A stretch of 64,000 bases of DNA from Streptomyces sp. LHD-70 (GTDB lineage Bacteria; Actinomycetota; Actinomycetes; Streptomycetales; Streptomycetaceae): the NCBI RefSeq assembly GCF_031157275.1, contig NZ_JAVIFW010000001.1, forward strand, positions 868,001 through 932,000, in the 5' to 3' direction. The translations under genes and the position numbers were made by a program. Positions within the stretch are counted from its first letter, which is position 1. Every line of letters starts with the position of its first letter. Below the pieces are notes generated by a model. It did not search any database and was not told the DNA's origin. It saw only the letters and a list, made by a program, of their open reading frames with translations. Shown here piece by piece: positions 42,778-53,850 of the stretch.

Positions 42778-43770
42778 TCACCGCAGCAGAGCACACCATT
42801 CCGGAAGCGCCGCGACGCCCCGCTGCAGCGAGCCCGCCGCCGCGCGGAACCGGACCGCCGCCCGCGCCCGGTCCAGCGCGTCACCGCCGCGGTGTCCGAG
42901 CGACAGCCACAGCGTGTACGCAGTGAACCCGAGCGTCGCCCGCAGCAGCCCCGCCAAGGCCGACTCGTCCGCCGGGCCCTGCGCCCCGCCCGCTGCTCGG
43001 TGTGCGGCGAGGACTGCCCGTACGACCTCGGGGCGCGTCGCCCTGGCGTCGTCCAGGCCGCCCGCGAACCGGAACGCGGTGTGCACGGCCTCCCACCACG
43101 GCACCGCAGGGCCCGCGTGGTCCCAGTCGATGAGCCTGAACCCCGAGCCGCTGCGCAGGACGTTGGCGGGGCCGATGTCACGGTGGCCGAGGAGCGCGTC
43201 GGGGCCCGCCGCCTCGGCCCGCTGAACGAGGGCCGTGGACCGCTCCACGGCGGGGAGCAACTCACATGCGGTGTCGGCCGCTTCGGAGCAGCGGGCTTCG
43301 GAGATCCACTCCCGCCAGTCGCCGAGCGGATGCAGCGGCGTGGACGCGTCGTCGGACAGGTCACCGGGCACGCCCAGCTGCTCGATCGACGCCAAGGTGC
43401 GCCCCAACCACGCGGCGAGAGCCCCGGGTTCGACCGCCGAATCAACCACTACAGGGTGGGCGTTCTCGACGAACTCCAGCACGCGCGCGTGCGTGCCGTC
43501 GATGTCGTGCCAGAAGCCGACAGAGGGTTCGGGCGGAGTGACGGGACGGGCCATCGGGAGGCCGGCGATGTATGCGGCCCGTTCGAGAGTGTGTGCTCGC
43601 ACCATGTGGCTCCGTCGCCAATCCTCAGGCGCCGCCTGGGTCTTGACCACCCACCGCCCCTCGCTGGTGTGGAGATCCCACACCCTCCCGGAGCTGCCCC
43701 CGCGCAGCGCCCGCGCGGGGCCCGATGCCTGTCCGAGAGCGAAGACTTCGGCTACCCGGTCCTGGTCCAC
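42778..43770 (-). CDS. Aminoglycoside phosphotransferase (APH)-fold kinase
   Basis: Encodes 330 residues. The kinase-like active site reads LLGHRDIGPANVLRSGSGFRLIDWDHAGPAVPWWE: HRD with catalytic Asp, Asn four to five residues on, and the metal-binding Asp in LIDWD. The nucleotide-lobe lysine is probably in RWVVKTQ. APH-fold proteins phosphorylate antibiotics, choline or other small molecules; which applies here is not clear. GTG 43770 has GGAGGGGA 7 nt upstream. A longer frame reaches 43890. It precedes the SARP gene on the same strand by 124 bp. Confidence 0.8.
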   Translation of the reverse strand: MDQDRVAEVFALGQASGPARALRGGSSGRVWDLHTSEGRWVVKTQAAPEDWRRSHMVRAHTLERAAYIAGLPMARPVTPPEPSVGFWHDIDGTHARVLEFVENAHPVVVDSAVEPGALAAWLGRTLASIEQLGVPGDLSDDASTPLHPLGDWREWISEARCSEAADTACELLPAVERSTALVQRAEAAGPDALLGHRDIGPANVLRSGSGFRLIDWDHAGPAVPWWEAVHTAFRFAGGLDDARATRPEVVRAVLAAHRAAGGAQGPADESALAGLLRATLGFTAYTLWLSLGHRGGDALDRARAAVRFRAAAGSLQRGVAALPEWCALLR

Positions 43771-43868
43771 GAACAAGTCCCCTCCGGGAGTGGGTACGGC
43801 GACAGCGCACCCCTCGGACGACGAAGCCCCGCCACGGTGTGACGGGGCGATCGGGCTCGGCCGGCGGT

Positions 43869-44525
43869 CTACCAGCCGCGCTCGCGCCACTCCGGCAGGT
43901 GCGGCCGCTCGGCGCCCAGCGTGGTGTCGTTGCCGTGGCCCGGGTAGACCCAGGTCTCGTCGGGGAGCTGCCCGAAGAGCTTGGACTCGACGTCGTCGAT
44001 CAGGCTCGCGAACGCCTTCGGGTCGTTGTGTGTGTTCCCCACACCGCCGGGGAAGAGGCAGTCACCGGTGAACACATGCGGGTGACCGTGCGGGTCGTCG
44101 TAGACCAGGGCGATCGAACCCGGCGTGTGACCCACCAGGTGGCGGGCGGTCAGCTCGACGCGGCCCACCTTGATCGTGTCCCCGTCCTCGACCGGGACGT
44201 CGGTCGCCACGGGAATGCCGTCCACGTCGAAGCGCCCCGCGTACGTGCGCGCGCCGGTCGCGGTCACGACCTCCTGCAGCGCGCCCCAGTGGTCGCCGTG
44301 CCGGTGCGTGGTCACCACCGACGTGATCCCGCTCGGGCCGATGAAGTCGAGCAGCGTGCCCGCCTCGGCCGCCGCGTCGATCAGGAGCTGCTCGCCGGTG
44401 CCCCGGCAGCGCAGCAGATACGTGTTGTTGTTCATCGGGCCGACCGCGATCTTGGAGATCATCAGGTCCGCGAGCTCGTGCACGTCCGCGGGTCCACCGA
44501 CCTTCACCGCTCCGCTGTACGTCAT
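43869..44525 (-). CDS. Metallo-beta-lactamase-fold hydrolase (glyoxalase II-like)
   Basis: Encodes 218 residues. The metal site motif is THRHGDHWGALQEV (HxHxDH). Other ligands are in GHTPGSIALVYD and FTGDCLFPGG, and the terminal PGHGNDTT completes the set. It resembles glyoxalase II or mycothiol-linked hydrolases. The neighbouring mycothiol-dependent isomerase supports a thiol-adduct substrate, which is inferred. ATG 44525 has no ribosome binding site, but TAGGGT (44537-44532) lies 6 nt upstream, a leaderless arrangement. Confidence 0.88.
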   Translation of the reverse strand: MTYSGAVKVGGPADVHELADLMISKIAVGPMNNNTYLLRCRGTGEQLLIDAAAEAGTLLDFIGPSGITSVVTTHRHGDHWGALQEVVTATGARTYAGRFDVDGIPVATDVPVEDGDTIKVGRVELTARHLVGHTPGSIALVYDDPHGHPHVFTGDCLFPGGVGNTHNDPKAFASLIDDVESKLFGQLPDETWVYPGHGNDTTLGAERPHLPEWRERGW

Positions 44526-44559
44526 GGATTCACCCTACCGAGCGGGAAGTGCGGGCAGC

Positions 44560-44591
44560 CTGCAGACCGGGCTGCCTGCAGACAGGGCTGC
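44560..44591. repeat. Tandem 16-bp repeat
   Basis: CTGCAGACCGGGCTGC (44560-44575) and CTGCAGACAGGGCTGC (44576-44591), 15 of 16 identical, end exactly at the stop codon of the isomerase gene. A third degenerate copy runs into that gene. Confidence 0.75.
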
Positions 44592-45278
44592 CTACAAAGC
44601 GGGCAGTACGGGCAGCAGTCCGCCGTCGCAGTCCAGGCCTGCGCCCTCGCGGCGGCCGGCGAGCCAGCCCAGCAGATCGGCGGAGGGGCCGATCACGGAG
44701 ATGACGTCGCCGTCCTGGCGGCCGGTGGTCCACTGACCGCCGTCGGCGGCGGTGATCGCGATCTCCGGCACGGCGGAATTGCCCGAGAAACGGTCCGCGA
44801 GGAACGTGATCTCGCGCCGCGTGAAGTCGGCCGACAGGTCCTCCAGCTCGTAGCCGATGTTCAGGTCGACGTGGTGCAGCTCCACCTCGATCAGCCGCCG
44901 GAACGGCACACGCGAGGCGGTGTCGGTCACACCGTTGCGCAGCTCCACCGTCCGCGACCAGTCGGCGTCGAGGGCGGCCGCCTCCTGGAACCGCTCCGCG
45001 CTCTCGCGCAGGTCGGCCAGCTGCTCCGGCCGCGGGCGCGGGGCGTCCCGCTTGATGTCGCCGTCGCGGTCGGCAGCGCTCGCGTACATGGGACGACCTG
45101 CGAGGACGTTCACCAGGGCGTCCGCGTTGCGGGAGACGTGGGCGAGGACGTGGCCGCGGGTCCACCCCGGAAGCCGTGACGGCGCGGCGACCGCCGCGTT
45201 GTCCAGTTTGCCGACCGCGGTCAGGAGCCGATCGGTCGCTTCACGCAGGGACTCCAGGTCACGCACATGATCACTCAT
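44592..45278 (-). CDS. Mycothiol-dependent maleylpyruvate isomerase-family protein (DinB fold)
   Basis: Encodes 228 residues. The four-helix DinB-like domain has the metal ligands His in WTRGHVLAHVSRNADAL and Glu/His in IEVELHHVDLNIGYE, the H-E-H pattern of mycothiol maleylpyruvate isomerase. The C-terminal alpha/beta part binds substrate or mycothiol in characterised members. Members act as mycothiol S-transferases as well as isomerases. ATG 45278 is 7 nt after a -10-like TATCGT (45291-45286), so it may be leaderless; GGAG nearer the start is too close for a normal site. It is divergent from uvrA. Confidence 0.85.
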   Translation of the reverse strand: MSDHVRDLESLREATDRLLTAVGKLDNAAVAAPSRLPGWTRGHVLAHVSRNADALVNVLAGRPMYASAADRDGDIKRDAPRPRPEQLADLRESAERFQEAAALDADWSRTVELRNGVTDTASRVPFRRLIEVELHHVDLNIGYELEDLSADFTRREITFLADRFSGNSAVPEIAITAADGGQWTTGRQDGDVISVIGPSADLLGWLAGRREGAGLDCDGGLLPVLPAL

Positions 45279-45502
45279 GGCTCCGACGATAGTCCTGCCA
45301 CTCGTACGGGTGAAGGTGCCGGACCGCGACCATAAATCGAATGCGCGTGCTATAGCCTGGGTCGAGGCACTCTTGGACTGTTGGAATGCGAAGCGGTGCC
45401 GAGGAGTTTCAAGCAGTGCAGTCCTTCGCTGTGGCGGCCCCCCATAGTCTGTTTGAGACGGGGGCCCCGCCCCCGCTTCTCTAGTGAAAGGTGCGGACCG
45501 GC

Positions 45503-48547
<3,045 letters not shown>

Positions 48548-48600
48548 CGCGACGCGGCCCTGCCGGGAGACCCGGCCCCAGCCGACCCGAAGAGGCGACG

Positions 48601-48637
48601 CTCGCCGGACGGACTCCACCCGGGTCCGTCCGCCGAG
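48601..48637 (+). terminator. Terminator after uvrA
   Basis: CGGACGGAC (48606-48614) pairs perfectly with GTCCGTCCG (48624-48632) around a 9-nt loop, with extra CTCG/CGAG pairing outside. Confidence 0.72.
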
Positions 48638-48752
48638 CGAGCTCCCTCGGCAAGGGATGCGGCATGGGGGCAGGACCGTCCCAGAGGAGCCGCCCCGACA
48701 ACTGGCCTTAATCCACGCGCAGTCGGAGCACCCGCCCCCCTAACGTGGGCCC

Positions 48753-50510
48753 ATGCGCAACCCGGGGAGGCATGCCAAGAGAGCCGCAAGAGGAATCGCC
48801 GCCTTCGCCCGCCACCCTCTCAAGGACCGCCCCGACGAGTCCCGGCTCGTGCGCCGCTGGCCCGACCTCACCGCCACCTGCGTCGCCACCGTCTTCTTCT
48901 GGCTCTCCCTGACCCCCTCGCTCGTCCCCAGACCCTGGTATCTCCAAGGCGTCATCGGAGGCATCACCGCAGCCATCGGATACGGCGTCGGCTCCACCCT
49001 CAGCACCCTCTTCCGCGCCCTCGTCCGCAGGCGACCGAGCGAGCGCACCCGCGTCCGCTGCTGGCAGGCCTACTGGGTGCTCAGCCCCGTACTCGCCGGA
49101 TGGCTGCTCGCGGAGAGTGCGCGGATGCAGCGCCAACTGCGCGCCCTCCAGGGCCTGCCGCCCGCCCTCACCTGGGACTCCGCGCTGATCGCGCTGATGA
49201 CCGTGACGATCGCCCTGCTCGTCCTCCTCCTCGCCCGCCTGGTCCGCCTCGGCTCCAGCCGGCTCATCCACGGCCTCGGCCGACTGCTCCCCAGACCCGT
49301 CGCCGTCGGCCTCGGGCTGCTGATCAGCGCCATGCTCGTCACCGTCGGCATCCGTGACGTCGTCTTCGACCGCGGCGTCATCGACGTCGCCGACCGCATC
49401 GCCCAGGCCACCAACTTCGGCACCAAGGACGGCATCCACCGGCCCACATCCCGGCTGGTGTCCGGAGGTCCCGAATCCCTGATCCGCTGGCAGGACCTCG
49501 GCTTCCAGGGGCGGAACTTCACCGGCTCCAGCCTGAGCGCCGCCCGCATCTCGGCGTACACCGGCCGGCCCGCGAAAAGCCCGGTGCGCGTCTACATCAG
49601 CTCCTCCGCGCCCGAGGCCTTCAGCGAGGACGAGGACGAGCCGTTCCAGGACCAAGCGCAGCTCGCCGTAAGGGAGTTGAAGCGGACCGGCGCCTTCCAC
49701 CGCGAGGTGCTCGCCATCGCCGGAACCACCGGATCCGGCTGGATCGACGCCACGGTGGCCGAGTCACTGGAGTACATGTACGGCGGCGACACGGCCATCG
49801 TCGCCGTCCAGTACTCGTACCTTCCGAGCTGGGTCTCCTTCCTCGTCGACAAGGAGAAGGCCGGGCAGTCCACGCGCGCCCTGGTCGAGGCCGTACGCGC
49901 AGAGCTCGACGCGCTGCCCGAGAATCAGCGGCCTCTGCTGGCAGTCACCGGTGAGAGCCTCGGCGCGTACGCCATCGAGGAATCCTTCGGCAGCGTCGAC
50001 GCACTTCTCGGCGGCACCGACGGCGCGCTCCTCATGGGCACCCCCAACTTCTCGCCCGTGTCCCAGGAGCTCCGCGCCCGCCGCGACGAAGGCAGCCCTG
50101 TGTGGCGGCCACAGTTCGAGGACGGCAGGAATGTGCGTTTCGCACAGTTCCCCGAGAAGGATCTGCGACGCCCGCCCGCCGACTGGGGGCACCCCCGCGC
50201 GGTCTATCTGCAGAATGCGTCCGACCCTGTGGTCTGGTGGTCGCCCGACCTGCTCCTTGAACGCCCGGAGTGGCTGGACCAGCCCCTCGGGCCGGACATC
50301 ACGCCGGAGATCGACTGGTTCCCGTTCGTGGGCTTCTGGCAGACGACCGTCGACATGGCCGTCTCGTACGGCGTGGACGCACCGCACGGACACCGCTACG
50401 GCGCCGGATCCGTCGACGGCTGGGCCGCCGTCCTGCCGCCCGACGGCTGGCGGCAGCAGGACACCGACCGGCTGCGCGGGTACCTGGAGGGCCGGAAATC
50501 CCCGTACTGA
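48753..50510 (+). CDS. Membrane alpha/beta-hydrolase (Abhydrolase_9 type)
   Basis: Encodes 585 residues. The N-terminal half has four to five hydrophobic helices (ATCVATVFFWLSLTPSLVP; WVLSPVLAGWLLA; ALIALMTVTIALLVLLLARL; VGLGLLISAMLVTVGI). The C-terminal half is an alpha/beta-hydrolase with nucleophile elbow TGESLGAYAIEESFG and a likely Asp/His later (NASDPVVWW; DAPHGHRYG). This two-part architecture is known in actinobacteria. Its substrate is unknown, perhaps an envelope lipid. ATG 48753 is preceded by TAACGT (48741-48746) 6 nt away and no ribosome binding site, so it is likely leaderless. Confidence 0.85.
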   Translation: MRNPGRHAKRAARGIAAFARHPLKDRPDESRLVRRWPDLTATCVATVFFWLSLTPSLVPRPWYLQGVIGGITAAIGYGVGSTLSTLFRALVRRRPSERTRVRCWQAYWVLSPVLAGWLLAESARMQRQLRALQGLPPALTWDSALIALMTVTIALLVLLLARLVRLGSSRLIHGLGRLLPRPVAVGLGLLISAMLVTVGIRDVVFDRGVIDVADRIAQATNFGTKDGIHRPTSRLVSGGPESLIRWQDLGFQGRNFTGSSLSAARISAYTGRPAKSPVRVYISSSAPEAFSEDEDEPFQDQAQLAVRELKRTGAFHREVLAIAGTTGSGWIDATVAESLEYMYGGDTAIVAVQYSYLPSWVSFLVDKEKAGQSTRALVEAVRAELDALPENQRPLLAVTGESLGAYAIEESFGSVDALLGGTDGALLMGTPNFSPVSQELRARRDEGSPVWRPQFEDGRNVRFAQFPEKDLRRPPADWGHPRAVYLQNASDPVVWWSPDLLLERPEWLDQPLGPDITPEIDWFPFVGFWQTTVDMAVSYGVDAPHGHRYGAGSVDGWAAVLPPDGWRQQDTDRLRGYLEGRKSPY

Positions 50511-50516
50511 CCAGGC

Positions 50517-50549
50517 GGTCCCGTCGGTCCCGTCGGTCCCGTCGGGACC
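50517..50549. terminator. GGTCCCGTC tandem repeat with terminal hairpin
   Basis: Three 9-bp GGTCCCGTC units end in GGTCCCGTCGGGACC, a short hairpin, right after the hydrolase stop. It may act as a terminator. Confidence 0.5.
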
Positions 50550-50662
50550 GCCCGGCACCCTCCGACCCGCCCGTCACCGTACTGGTCTGCACCGGTATCG
50601 TCGCTTGCGTCACCGGCGCCCTACCGCCGACCCCGACCGACACCCTGACCAGTGGAGACCCC

Positions 50663-51091
50663 ATGCCCGGCAAGGCCGCCGCCCGTCGTACCGTCCTGAA
50701 AGGCGCGGCCCTCGCGGGTACGGCAGGCCTCGGCGTCGCGGCCTGCTCGACGGAGTCCAAGGTCGGGCACGCCCAGAACCCCACGCCCACCGCGCCCGTC
50801 GACCTCGGCGACGCGGAGGCGGTGCCGGTCGGTGGCGTGAAGCTCTACCGCGAGCAGCGCCTGCTCGTGACGCGCTCCGCCGACGGCGAGTACAAGGCGT
50901 TCAGCGCCCAGTGCACGCACGCCGGCTGCCTCCTCGACAAGATCGAGAAGGACGAGGGCAACTGCCCCTGCCACGGCAGCAGGTTCGACATCCACACCGG
51001 CAAGGCCCTCAAGGGCCCGGCCACCGTGCCGCTGCCGAAGGTCCCGGTGAGGGCCGAGAAGGGCAAGCTGATCGCGGGCCCGGAGGCCTGA
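50663..51091 (+). CDS. Rieske [2Fe-2S] protein, Tat-exported lipoprotein
   Basis: Encodes 142 residues. The twin-arginine signal is AARRTVLKGAALAGTAGLGVAAC, ending in a lipobox-like VAAC. The Rieske cluster ligands are CTHAGC and CPCHGS, separated by 15 residues, with the surrounding SRFDIHTGKALKGPATVPLPKVPV fold. A small single-domain electron carrier on the outer face of the membrane is expected; its partner is not in view. ATG 50663 has TGGAGA upstream. It converges on the regulator-like gene. Confidence 0.92.
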   Translation: MPGKAAARRTVLKGAALAGTAGLGVAACSTESKVGHAQNPTPTAPVDLGDAEAVPVGGVKLYREQRLLVTRSADGEYKAFSAQCTHAGCLLDKIEKDEGNCPCHGSRFDIHTGKALKGPATVPLPKVPVRAEKGKLIAGPEA

Positions 51092-51107
51092 GTCGCGCCA
51101 CGGGCGC

Positions 51108-52043
51108 TCACTCCCAGTCCCACCCGATCCCCAGCAGTCCCGCCCGCACCTCCGGCTCCACCAGGTGCACGAAGCGGTGCCGGCCGCTCAGCGTGAGGTC
51201 CTCCAGGCCGCTGCGCCGCGCCGCCGCCGAGTGCTGGGCGAAGCGGTGGCAGCGCACCGGCAGCGCCTTGGGATGGAAGCGCACCTGCAGCGCGTACTGC
51301 CCGCCCGTAAAGCTGAAGCCACGGACGTACTCGCTGCTCGCGCCCGCCGTGCCGTCCTCGAAGGCGTAGTGGAAGAGATGGGTGTCGCCGGTCCGCAGCC
51401 GGGTGTCGAAGAGCAGCTCGGCGAGCAGGATCCCCGACGCCTGGTGCCAACGCACCCTCCCCGTACGGCAGTTCTCGATCGCCCTGACCTTCACCCGGTC
51501 CGGGGCGCAACCCGGATCGCCATGGTGGATGGCCATATATCGGTCCACGCCATCATGGTGGGCGCGCACTATGTGCTGTGAATCGCGGCCGAGCAGCTCC
51601 CGCCGCGCGCCGATCCGCACCCGCTCCTGGTGGCCGACCGTGTGCAGCCCGCCGTCCAGGGACAGTCCGAGGCCCCCGAGGAGCGTCTCGATCACGCCGG
51701 AGACATCGACGAGCGAACGGTACGAGCGGGTCGGCGGCCGCTCCGTTCCGGTGTTCAGGTCGAGCAGCCTGAGCAGGGACTCCTCCGGCAGCCGCAGCAC
51801 CTCCTCCAGGGCACGGACCGCGCGCAGCGACTCGGGGCGCTGCGGTCTGCGGGCGCCCTGCTGCCAGTAGCTCAGGCTGGTGACACCGACGTGCACACCC
51901 TTGCCGGCCAGATGGTGCCGCACCCGGTGCAGGGGCAGGCCCCGTGCGCTGATCGCCGCGCGCAGGGCGACATGGAACGGGCCGCTGCGCAGGGCGGACG
52001 CCAACTCGGCCGCCTCCGGGGCGTTTTCACCGGCGCTCCGCAT
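51108..52043 (-). CDS. Putative regulator with XRE-like N-terminus
   Basis: Encodes 311 residues. An N-terminal helical segment (FHVALRAAISARGLPLHRVRHHLAGKGVHVGVTSLSYWQQGARRPQRPESLRAVRALEEVLRLP) looks like an XRE helix-turn-helix. The C-terminal 180 residues (DRVKVRAIENCRTGRVRWHQASGILLAELLFD..) are beta-rich and not recognised. ATG 52043 has AGGAGGGG 8 nt upstream. It is divergent from the papain-like protease, with a perfect 12-bp palindrome between them, so it may regulate itself and that gene. Confidence 0.65.
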   Translation of the reverse strand: MRSAGENAPEAAELASALRSGPFHVALRAAISARGLPLHRVRHHLAGKGVHVGVTSLSYWQQGARRPQRPESLRAVRALEEVLRLPEESLLRLLDLNTGTERPPTRSYRSLVDVSGVIETLLGGLGLSLDGGLHTVGHQERVRIGARRELLGRDSQHIVRAHHDGVDRYMAIHHGDPGCAPDRVKVRAIENCRTGRVRWHQASGILLAELLFDTRLRTGDTHLFHYAFEDGTAGASSEYVRGFSFTGGQYALQVRFHPKALPVRCHRFAQHSAAARRSGLEDLTLSGRHRFVHLVEPEVRAGLLGIGWDWE

Positions 52044-52058
52044 GGGGCACCCCTCCTT

Positions 52059-52157
52059 GTGAACGTTCACGCCGACCGTGCCGCCGAAGCGCCTGCTGGT
52101 GCGCTCGCTGCCTGGTCGTCGCGGGGGACGTGTTCACACCCGTACGCCCCCGTTCAC
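52059..52157. promoter_or_regulatory. GTTCAC-containing palindrome and half-sites
   Basis: A perfect 12-bp palindrome GTGAACGTTCAC (52059-52070) and two further GTTCAC half-sites (52132-52137 and 52152-52157) lie between the divergent regulator and protease genes. A multi-site operator for the regulator is inferred. Confidence 0.55.
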
Positions 52158-52272
52158 GTCCCGTGCCACCCCGCATTGAATCGGGTTGACCTGCTCCGGA
52201 CAACACCTGATGCTCCTGCACAGCGTCCGGACGCGCTCCTCCACTCCCCACCCCCGCCCAGGGAGGAACGCG

Positions 52273-52899
52273 ATGCGCAACCGAAAGAGACGGCTGCTCG
52301 CCGCCGCAGCGATCGCAGCGACGGCCGTCCTCACCGCCCCCACGGCCCACGCAGACCCCACCACCACCAACGGAACCCCGACCCGCGCCACCGCCCCCAC
52401 CGACGACGTCTCCGCGCTCGCCGCGGGCCGCCTCGACATCACGATGCAGGCGCAGCAGAAGTCCAACTGGTGCTGGGCGGCGGCCGGGAACACCATCGCC
52501 GCCTACCTGGGCGAGAACTACTCGCAGAACCAGTTCTGCAACGCCGCCTTCAACCGCCAGCAGGGCCCCGACTGCCCCAACAACCAGGCCACGCTCGGCA
52601 ATGTGCAGACGGCGCTGCGCTGGATGGGCGTCAATCCCGGCTCGTACGTCACCGGCTGGCTGCGCTACCCCACGGTGCAGAGCGAGGTGAACGCGGGACG
52701 GCCCGTGGAGACCCGCATCCAGTGGTCCAACGGCGGCGGCCACATGCACGTCCTGTACGGCTACGACGACGCGAACAGCTGGGTCTACTGGGGCGACCCC
52801 TGGCCCTCCAGCGACCGCTACAACTGGGCCTCGCACGACTGGTACGTGAACAACGGCACCTTCTCCTGGACCCACTCGCTCTACCGGATCGGGACGTGA
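52273..52899 (+). CDS. Secreted papain-like cysteine protease (C39/C70-like)
   Basis: Encodes 208 residues. The signal peptide is RRLLAAAAIAATAVLTAPTAHA. The catalytic Cys is in QKSNWCWAAAGNTIAAYLG (near residue 78) and the His in GGGHMHVLYGYDD (near 167), followed by WVYWGDPWPSS with the likely Asp/Asn. This is the papain-like fold seen in secreted bacterial C70/C39-like proteases. ATG 52273 follows GGGAGGAA by 4 nt. The next gene begins at its stop and encodes a membrane-anchored partner, so the two proteins probably work together outside the cell. Confidence 0.86.
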   Translation: MRNRKRRLLAAAAIAATAVLTAPTAHADPTTTNGTPTRATAPTDDVSALAAGRLDITMQAQQKSNWCWAAAGNTIAAYLGENYSQNQFCNAAFNRQQGPDCPNNQATLGNVQTALRWMGVNPGSYVTGWLRYPTVQSEVNAGRPVETRIQWSNGGGHMHVLYGYDDANSWVYWGDPWPSSDRYNWASHDWYVNNGTFSWTHSLYRIGT

Positions 52900-52904
52900 A
52901 CGCG

Positions 52905-53735
52905 ATGAGCCGACCCGTACGCCTGAAGGCCGTGCTCGCCGGTACGGCGGCCACGCTGCTGCTCGGCCTCGGCGCACCGCACGCGGTCGCCGAGACGCCC
53001 ACCCGGGACGAGGCCCCGTCCGCCGCCGCCCGCTCGGCCGCCCACAAGGCCGCCGATGCGCCCGGCACCCGGGCCACGCTGTCCCGCTTCTTCGCCCGCG
53101 AGGGAACCGTCACCGCGCGTGCGGCCGAACCACGCATCAAGGGTGAGGCCGTTCCCGTGTACTACTTGGCGCCGGATTTCGTCGCCGGAAACAAGGGCGC
53201 CCCGGTCGCCCGCCTGGAGTTCCTGGCCAGCAAGGCCGTCTCGTCCGACGGCCAGGAGGCGTCCCTGTGGACGGTGAAACAGGGCGGCACCTGGAAGGTG
53301 GTGAACATCGCCACAGGGGACGACGAAACGCACTACGCGCGCGTGGGCGCCGAAAAGCTCCCTGGAGGCACCGTCTTCCATGAGCCGCAGATCAACGCCT
53401 GGTACGTGACGCACCACGCGCGCGTGCTGCCCCTCGACCAGGACGCCGTCCGCGCGATCGGCACCGACGGAACCTCACTGTCCGCCTACCGCAGCCGAGT
53501 TGAGCGCGCGTACGGCGACAAGCTCCCCGGCTCCCCGTACGCGAAGTCGGGCAAGGCGGGCGGCTACGCACCGCAGTCCGAGCCCGCCGCAGGCACGCAG
53601 ACCCAGCCCGACGAGGCCTCCGGCCCCGCCCTGACCGTGGCCTCCACCGCCGCCGGCCTCGGCGCCTGCGCGGCCGTCGGCCTGACCGTCGTACGCACCG
53701 TACGGACCCGCCGCCAGGCAGCCGACCCGGCCTAG
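52905..53735 (+). CDS. Secreted, C-terminally membrane-anchored protein of unknown function
   Basis: Encodes 276 residues that I do not assign to a family. It has a signal peptide ([23 protein letters not shown]), an ectodomain with [59 protein letters not shown], and a C-terminal membrane helix ([22 protein letters not shown]) with a basic stop-transfer. ATG 52905 is used. An in-frame GTG at 52896 overlaps the protease stop as GTGA and is a real alternative; either way the genes are translationally coupled. Propeptide, inhibitor or anchor for the protease are possible roles. Confidence 0.75.
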   Translation: MSRPVRLKAVLAGTAATLLLGLGAPHAVAETPTRDEAPSAAARSAAHKAADAPGTRATLSRFFAREGTVTARAAEPRIKGEAVPVYYLAPDFVAGNKGAPVARLEFLASKAVSSDGQEASLWTVKQGGTWKVVNIATGDDETHYARVGAEKLPGGTVFHEPQINAWYVTHHARVLPLDQDAVRAIGTDGTSLSAYRSRVERAYGDKLPGSPYAKSGKAGGYAPQSEPAAGTQTQPDEASGPALTVASTAAGLGACAAVGLTVVRTVRTRRQAADPA

Positions 53736-53773
53736 CGGCCACACGACCAGCACCAGCCGCCACCCCCCCCCAA

Positions 53774-53805
53774 GCGATGCCGCCCACACCCGTGGGCGGC
53801 ATCGC
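53774..53805 (+). terminator. Terminator before uvrC
   Basis: Perfect 14-bp arms GCGATGCCGCCCAC (53774-53787) and GTGGGCGGCATCGC (53792-53805) around a 4-nt loop. It insulates uvrC from upstream transcription, 16 bp before its damage promoter. Confidence 0.85.
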
Positions 53806-53820
53806 GGTGCCCGGCCCCGG

Positions 53821-53843
53821 CTGTCAGTCCCCGCCAGTAGGGT
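53821..53843 (+). promoter_or_regulatory. RecA-NDp-like promoter of uvrC
   Basis: CTGTCAGTC (53821-53829), 8-nt spacer, TAGGGT (53838-53843), then 7 nt to the ATG at 53851. Two mismatches to the -35 consensus, exact spacing and the same leaderless geometry as uvrB. Confidence 0.78.
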
Positions 53844-53850
53844 GAGAGTC

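Noticed and set aside
45290..45502. Search for a damage-type promoter or LexA box before uvrA
   Set aside because: No TTGTCRGTG-N8-TAnnnT and no GAAC-N4-GTTC-type site was found in the gap.
52059..52070. GTGAACGTTCAC as a LexA (SOS) box
   Set aside because: Actinobacterial LexA sites have four bases between GAAC and GTTC; here there are none.
52132..52157. GTTCAC repeats as a PHO box for the papain-like protease
   Set aside because: The two units are 20 bp apart rather than 11 or 22, and the nearby perfect palindrome suggests another regulator.
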